From Pseudocercospora fijiensis CIRAD86 (lineage: Eukaryota > Ascomycota > Dothideomycetes > Mycosphaerellales > Mycosphaerellaceae): a stretch of 64,000 nucleotides of DNA. Positions 60,716 to 64,000 of the stretch are shown here, piece after piece. The position numbers and the translations under genes were made by a program. The first letter of the stretch is position 1. The number at the start of each line of letters is the position of its first letter. The DNA lies in NCBI RefSeq assembly GCF_000340215.1, contig NW_006921540.1:2417486-2481485 (forward strand), given 5' to 3'. The notes beneath the pieces are model-generated. The model was not told where the DNA came from. It ran no database searches and saw only the letters and a list, made by a program, of their open reading frames with translations.

Positions 60716-61020
60716 TTCGCAACTACGGCAACTACGCCTTAGCAATAGCAACTACGCCCTAGCAACGGTAACTACGCCCTAGTAACGGCAACTACGCCCT
60801 AGCAACGGTAATAAAGCGTAGTAAATACAACCTAGTAACTATTATAGCCGGCAATCGTAGCCGGCAGTCGAATAAGACTGTCCTTATAGCAAAACTACGC
60901 CCTAGCAACGGCAACTACGCCCTAGCAACGATAACTACGCCCTAGCAACGGCAAAAGAGCGTAGTAAATGTAACAGAGTTACTATTATAGCCGGCAATCG
61001 TAGCCGGCAGTCGAATAAGA
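60716..61020. repeat. Compound tandem repeat at the right end of the hAT
   Basis: 18-19-bp units CAACTACGCCCTAGCAACGG occur at about 60716-60808 and again at 60893-60955. Each run is followed by GCGTAGTAAAT and a TAGCCGGCAATCGTAGCCGGCAGTCG block, so the compound has a period of 143 bp, repeated twice. Confidence 0.88.
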
Positions 61021-61153
61021 GTGTCTTTATAGTAAAACTAATATAGTCTCTAGTTTAAACTAGGAATCTATATAGTTCGAAAAAACCAAACCGGAACTAG
61101 GGAGCTAGTTCGCCGCTAAGAAACCAAACTATATACGTTTAGTAGTTCGGAAA

Positions 61154-61173
61154 CCGAACCACTACGGGGTCTA
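61154..61173 (-). repeat. hAT right terminal inverted repeat
   Basis: Complement of TAGACCCCGTAGTGGTTCGG, directly followed by GCTAGGAG (61174-61181). AAACCAAACT motifs precede it, mirroring the left end. Confidence 0.88.
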
Positions 61174-61181
61174 GCTAGGAG

Positions 61182-64000
61182 GTCGGTCTAACCGACTTCG
61201 ACTACTTCCTTAATCTACTATAGGGAATAGCTAAGTATATATACCGACTAGTCGCCGAAAATCTTTATATCTAAGGCTCTCTTAGATACGGGAATATCCC
61301 GAAGATATTCCTTCTAGGGAAAAACTTCGTTGTCCTTTAATCCCGCTATAAACAATCGTATCTTCTTAGTTAGCTCTATAGCATCGAAGTAGGCGTTAAA
61401 ATAGTTATAGTTAAACTTCCTCGCTATCTTAGCAATATAGTTTAGATACTATTGCTACTCTTAGTTAGGGAATATAGCGATAATTACGTATTCTGCCTCT
61501 ATTATAAGTTCCGTTATGCTCGCTACGTAACGAACGAAATCTATTTCCTAGATCTTAGATAGACGTAGACTGTCGCCGTAGAGGGTTTAGCCGCTATAAG
61601 CCTTACGTAAAACGTCGAATAGGCGTATAAATCTATAGCACCTAAATAGAAGCTAGAACGTTAGGTCTATAAAGAGGCCCCTTAGAGTAATACCGCTATC
61701 TCCTAGCGTAGGCGGGTCGCGCGCGTCGATCGGAGGATCCGCGGTACTTATCTTAGCCTTCTTAGCTAATTTCCGCTTGCTAGAGGCTTTACTAGTCCCT
61801 AACTGTTCTAACTAGGTAGACGAAGGGTTCTGTGTAGTAGCCTACTTAGCCTCGTCTTTAGCGGCGGCAATCTGCTTTACCTTCGCATATAGGGATTTAG
61901 TAGTAGAGGTTTCTACTATAGTCGCGGTTACTCTCGTAGATTTTAGCTTCTTTAGAGTCGGCGCCTCGTTAGTAGTAGGTGCTTTACGCTTCTTAGGCTA
62001 AGTTTCTTTAGCGGCTAGCTTACGCTTAGCCGTTTTTACTTCCGCTTTAGCGGCTTTTATAGCGGCCTTACTAGCTTTCTTCTCCTCGCGGTGCCTCTAC
62101 TCGATCGCGTCTAATTTCTTCGATACCTTAGCTTTAAGCTTCTCCTTTTCCTTTATATATAAAGGGAAGGGTAGTATCTCTAGCCGTACGCCTCCCTCGG
62201 TTATTGCCTCTCGGGATTTTAGCTCGTAGTAGCTAGGGGAAATATCCTAGAACTTGAAGATAAGGCCCTTAGTAGCTAGTACGAGGCTAAATATTAAGTC
62301 TATTAGTAGCGCGCGTAGGCCTAGAGGGAAACGCCCTAGCTATAGCTAGAAATTCTAGATTATATAGTAGAAATCTTATTCGATATCGCCCTAGGCTAAC
62401 TACTATATCTAATTTTTAGTAAGTTCGGCGATAAGCTATATATACGTAGATTGCTATATTAAGAGGAGCTTACCCTTAAGTACGGCGGGTTTCGACTAAT
62501 CTAGGGTATTAGGACACTCCTCGCCTATCTTATCGAAGATAGCCTTAAAGTACTCTACGATTCTACTAGGCTCGCTTTCGGCGTTAAGTAGTAGGCTAAT
62601 ACTATCGGAGAAAAGTCCGATAAAACAGTCTTTAGCCTCCTTATATATCTTAAGGTAGATCTAGCCCTCCGTTATCTAGTATACTAGGGCGACGTAGGCT
62701 AGCGCTGTTTCGGACATCTTATCCTAATAGAGCTCCTTAAAGAGATCTACGTATTTCGCGTTTCGGCTATAGAAGGGAATCTTATACGTAGGTATCGCGA
62801 TATCCTCCGGCTTACGTACCTCGTATAGGATAGAGTCGTCGCTACTAAATATATCGTATTTAATATCGTAGATAAGAGGTTCGCCCGCTATAGCCTACTC
62901 CTACGAATAGGTATCTACGCTAAACTTTAGGTTCGCTAGGCCTTCTTCGCAATTCTATATCCATTTTAGGGGATAGAGCTCGCCGGTCTTCTTATAGATT
63001 GCTTTAGGCAGTTCGCTAGCCGGGATATGCTTCTAGTTAGTATACTTAATAGATCTGTACGCGTTATCGGAGTCGACGAGCGCGTTCTTACATAGGAGCA
63101 GGTCGAAACAATAAGGCTAGACAGACGTAAGGTATCGGCGCAATCTTTTAGGCAAGATACTTTAGCTATCGGACGTTCGTATCGCAGCGCGAGCGCCTAA
63201 AATAGCGTTCTTTTAGGCGTCTATAGGCTTGTCTTCTAGGCGTCGAAATTATACTTATCGACGAAGTTCTTTAAATCTACCTACTTATAGTAATTATAGA
63301 TATCGAGCCCTAGCTCCTTATTACGGCCTTTGAATTTTCTCTTACACTACTTTACTTACTTAGTCTAAGCCTTCTTAACCTAGTTAAGGCAGGCGGCCTT
63401 CTAGTTATCGGTCTCGGTTTTAATCTATAGAGCCTTAATAGGTAGCTTTACCTTCTAACCCTCTTCTTTAGCCTACTTGCGATAGACTAAGGCTTTACGG
63501 TTAATTTCGCCCTCCTTTATAAGCTTTTGTTTTAGGACGTCGAGTTTTTCCCTACCGAAACGGTTATAGGTCTTATAGAATAGCTCGGCGGACTTATTCT
63601 AACCGTACTATTAGGTATCGTAGAGGTAGGCCCCTTAGGCGCCGATTAAGTCCTAGAATTGTCCGGTAAGAGTATACTCGCTCCTCCGTACGCTAAAGGC
63701 TATCTAGCGCGATACGTAGGCCGGGGCGTTAGGTAAGAAAGGCTCTACGCTATATAGCCTCTTATTTATAGCGATTTCGTAGAGAAGCGAGCTATTACGG
63801 CTAACTATATTATTTAGGGTACGCGCTATCGCTATAGGAACATCTAAAATAGCGTTAAGGGATAGGCCGGCTCTATCGATATAGAGAAATATATCGGAGA
63901 AGTTAGGCTTTATATCTAGGTAGGGAATTCTTAGAAGTTCGCCTTTCCTAGGCGGTAGTATAGCGTTCTTTATTTTCTCGTCTCTCTTCTTCTTATACGC
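61182..64000 (-). repeat. Unrecognised repeat, right flank of the hAT element
   Basis: Minus-strand coding remnant continuing from 48470 across the hAT insertion. A Lys/Ala-rich segment near 61750-62130 (AAIKAAKAEVKTAKRKLAAK type) is nearly free of stops. The rest shows scattered TAG/TAA. I do not recognise the family, and it runs out of the window. Confidence 0.45.

Larger units (their letters stand above)
48479..61173 (-). mobile_element. Large hAT transposon (12.7 kb) with nested pogo element
   Basis: Terminal inverted repeats are TAGACCCCGYAGTRGTTCGG at 48479-48498 and its complement at 61154-61173. The few differences are C/T or A/G. The 8-bp target duplication GCTAGGAG is perfect at 48471-48478 and 61174-61181, diagnostic of hAT. 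A minus-strand transposase remnant lies at about 55960-53080. The element also holds a nested pogo-like element, at least one cargo frame, internal duplications and many GCCGGC motifs. Without the pogo insert it is about 9.9 kb, long for a hAT. Confidence 0.88.
41215..64000. repeat. RIP-mutated transposon block 2
   Basis: The signature matches block 1: abundant TA, little CA or TG, retained CG, and TAG/TAA interruptions in every transposon frame. It extends to the end of the window. Confidence 0.92.

Overview
The window is nuclear DNA of a filamentous ascomycete, most likely a dothideomycete. The evidence is short introns of 48-61 bp with CTRAY-type branch points, a Zn2Cys6 regulator, F-box genes of a type common in Mycosphaerella-like fungi, and very heavy repeat-induced point mutation (RIP). 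The class assignment is an inference from gene style. No marker gene is present.

Layout: two gene-bearing patches are separated and flanked by two large mutated transposon blocks. Patch 1 (1-2028) holds two tandem F-box genes, the first cut by the window edge. Block 1 (2029 to about 31590) is a nested stack. An unclassified repeat (2029-5084, resuming at 19228) was split by a Ty3/gypsy chromovirus (5085-19222, 197-bp LTRs, 5-bp target duplication ATAAC). That was split in turn by a second chromovirus (7132-14122, 309-bp LTRs, target duplication ATACG). A Helitron with a Rep/Pif1-type helicase (about 20530-29350, minus strand) follows, then micro- and minisatellites. Patch 2 (about 31590-41214) is a gene island of ordinary base composition. 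It holds a secreted lipase, a short F-box protein, a BTB protein and a roughly 1,066-residue Zn2Cys6 transcription factor. Several of these genes need splicing to be read, and I give exon coordinates. Block 2 (41215-64000) starts with a second copy of the repeat end seen at 2029. It continues with a third Ty3/gypsy pol without a chromodomain, then a 12.7-kb hAT element (48479-61173, 8-bp target duplication GCTAGGAG). The hAT carries a nested pogo/Fot1-like element, extra cargo reading frames and dozens of dispersed GCCGGC motifs. It sits in an unrecognised minus-strand repeat.

In both blocks CA and TG are largely replaced by TA while CG remains common. Reading frames there are riddled with TAG/TAA stops at positions where CAG, CAA or TGG would be expected. 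The transposon genes are dead but readable by family motifs. The island genes are free of this damage. The six host genes show no joint pathway. F-box and BTB proteins are both typical substrate-recruiting subunits of cullin ubiquitin ligases, and that is the only functional theme I can suggest.
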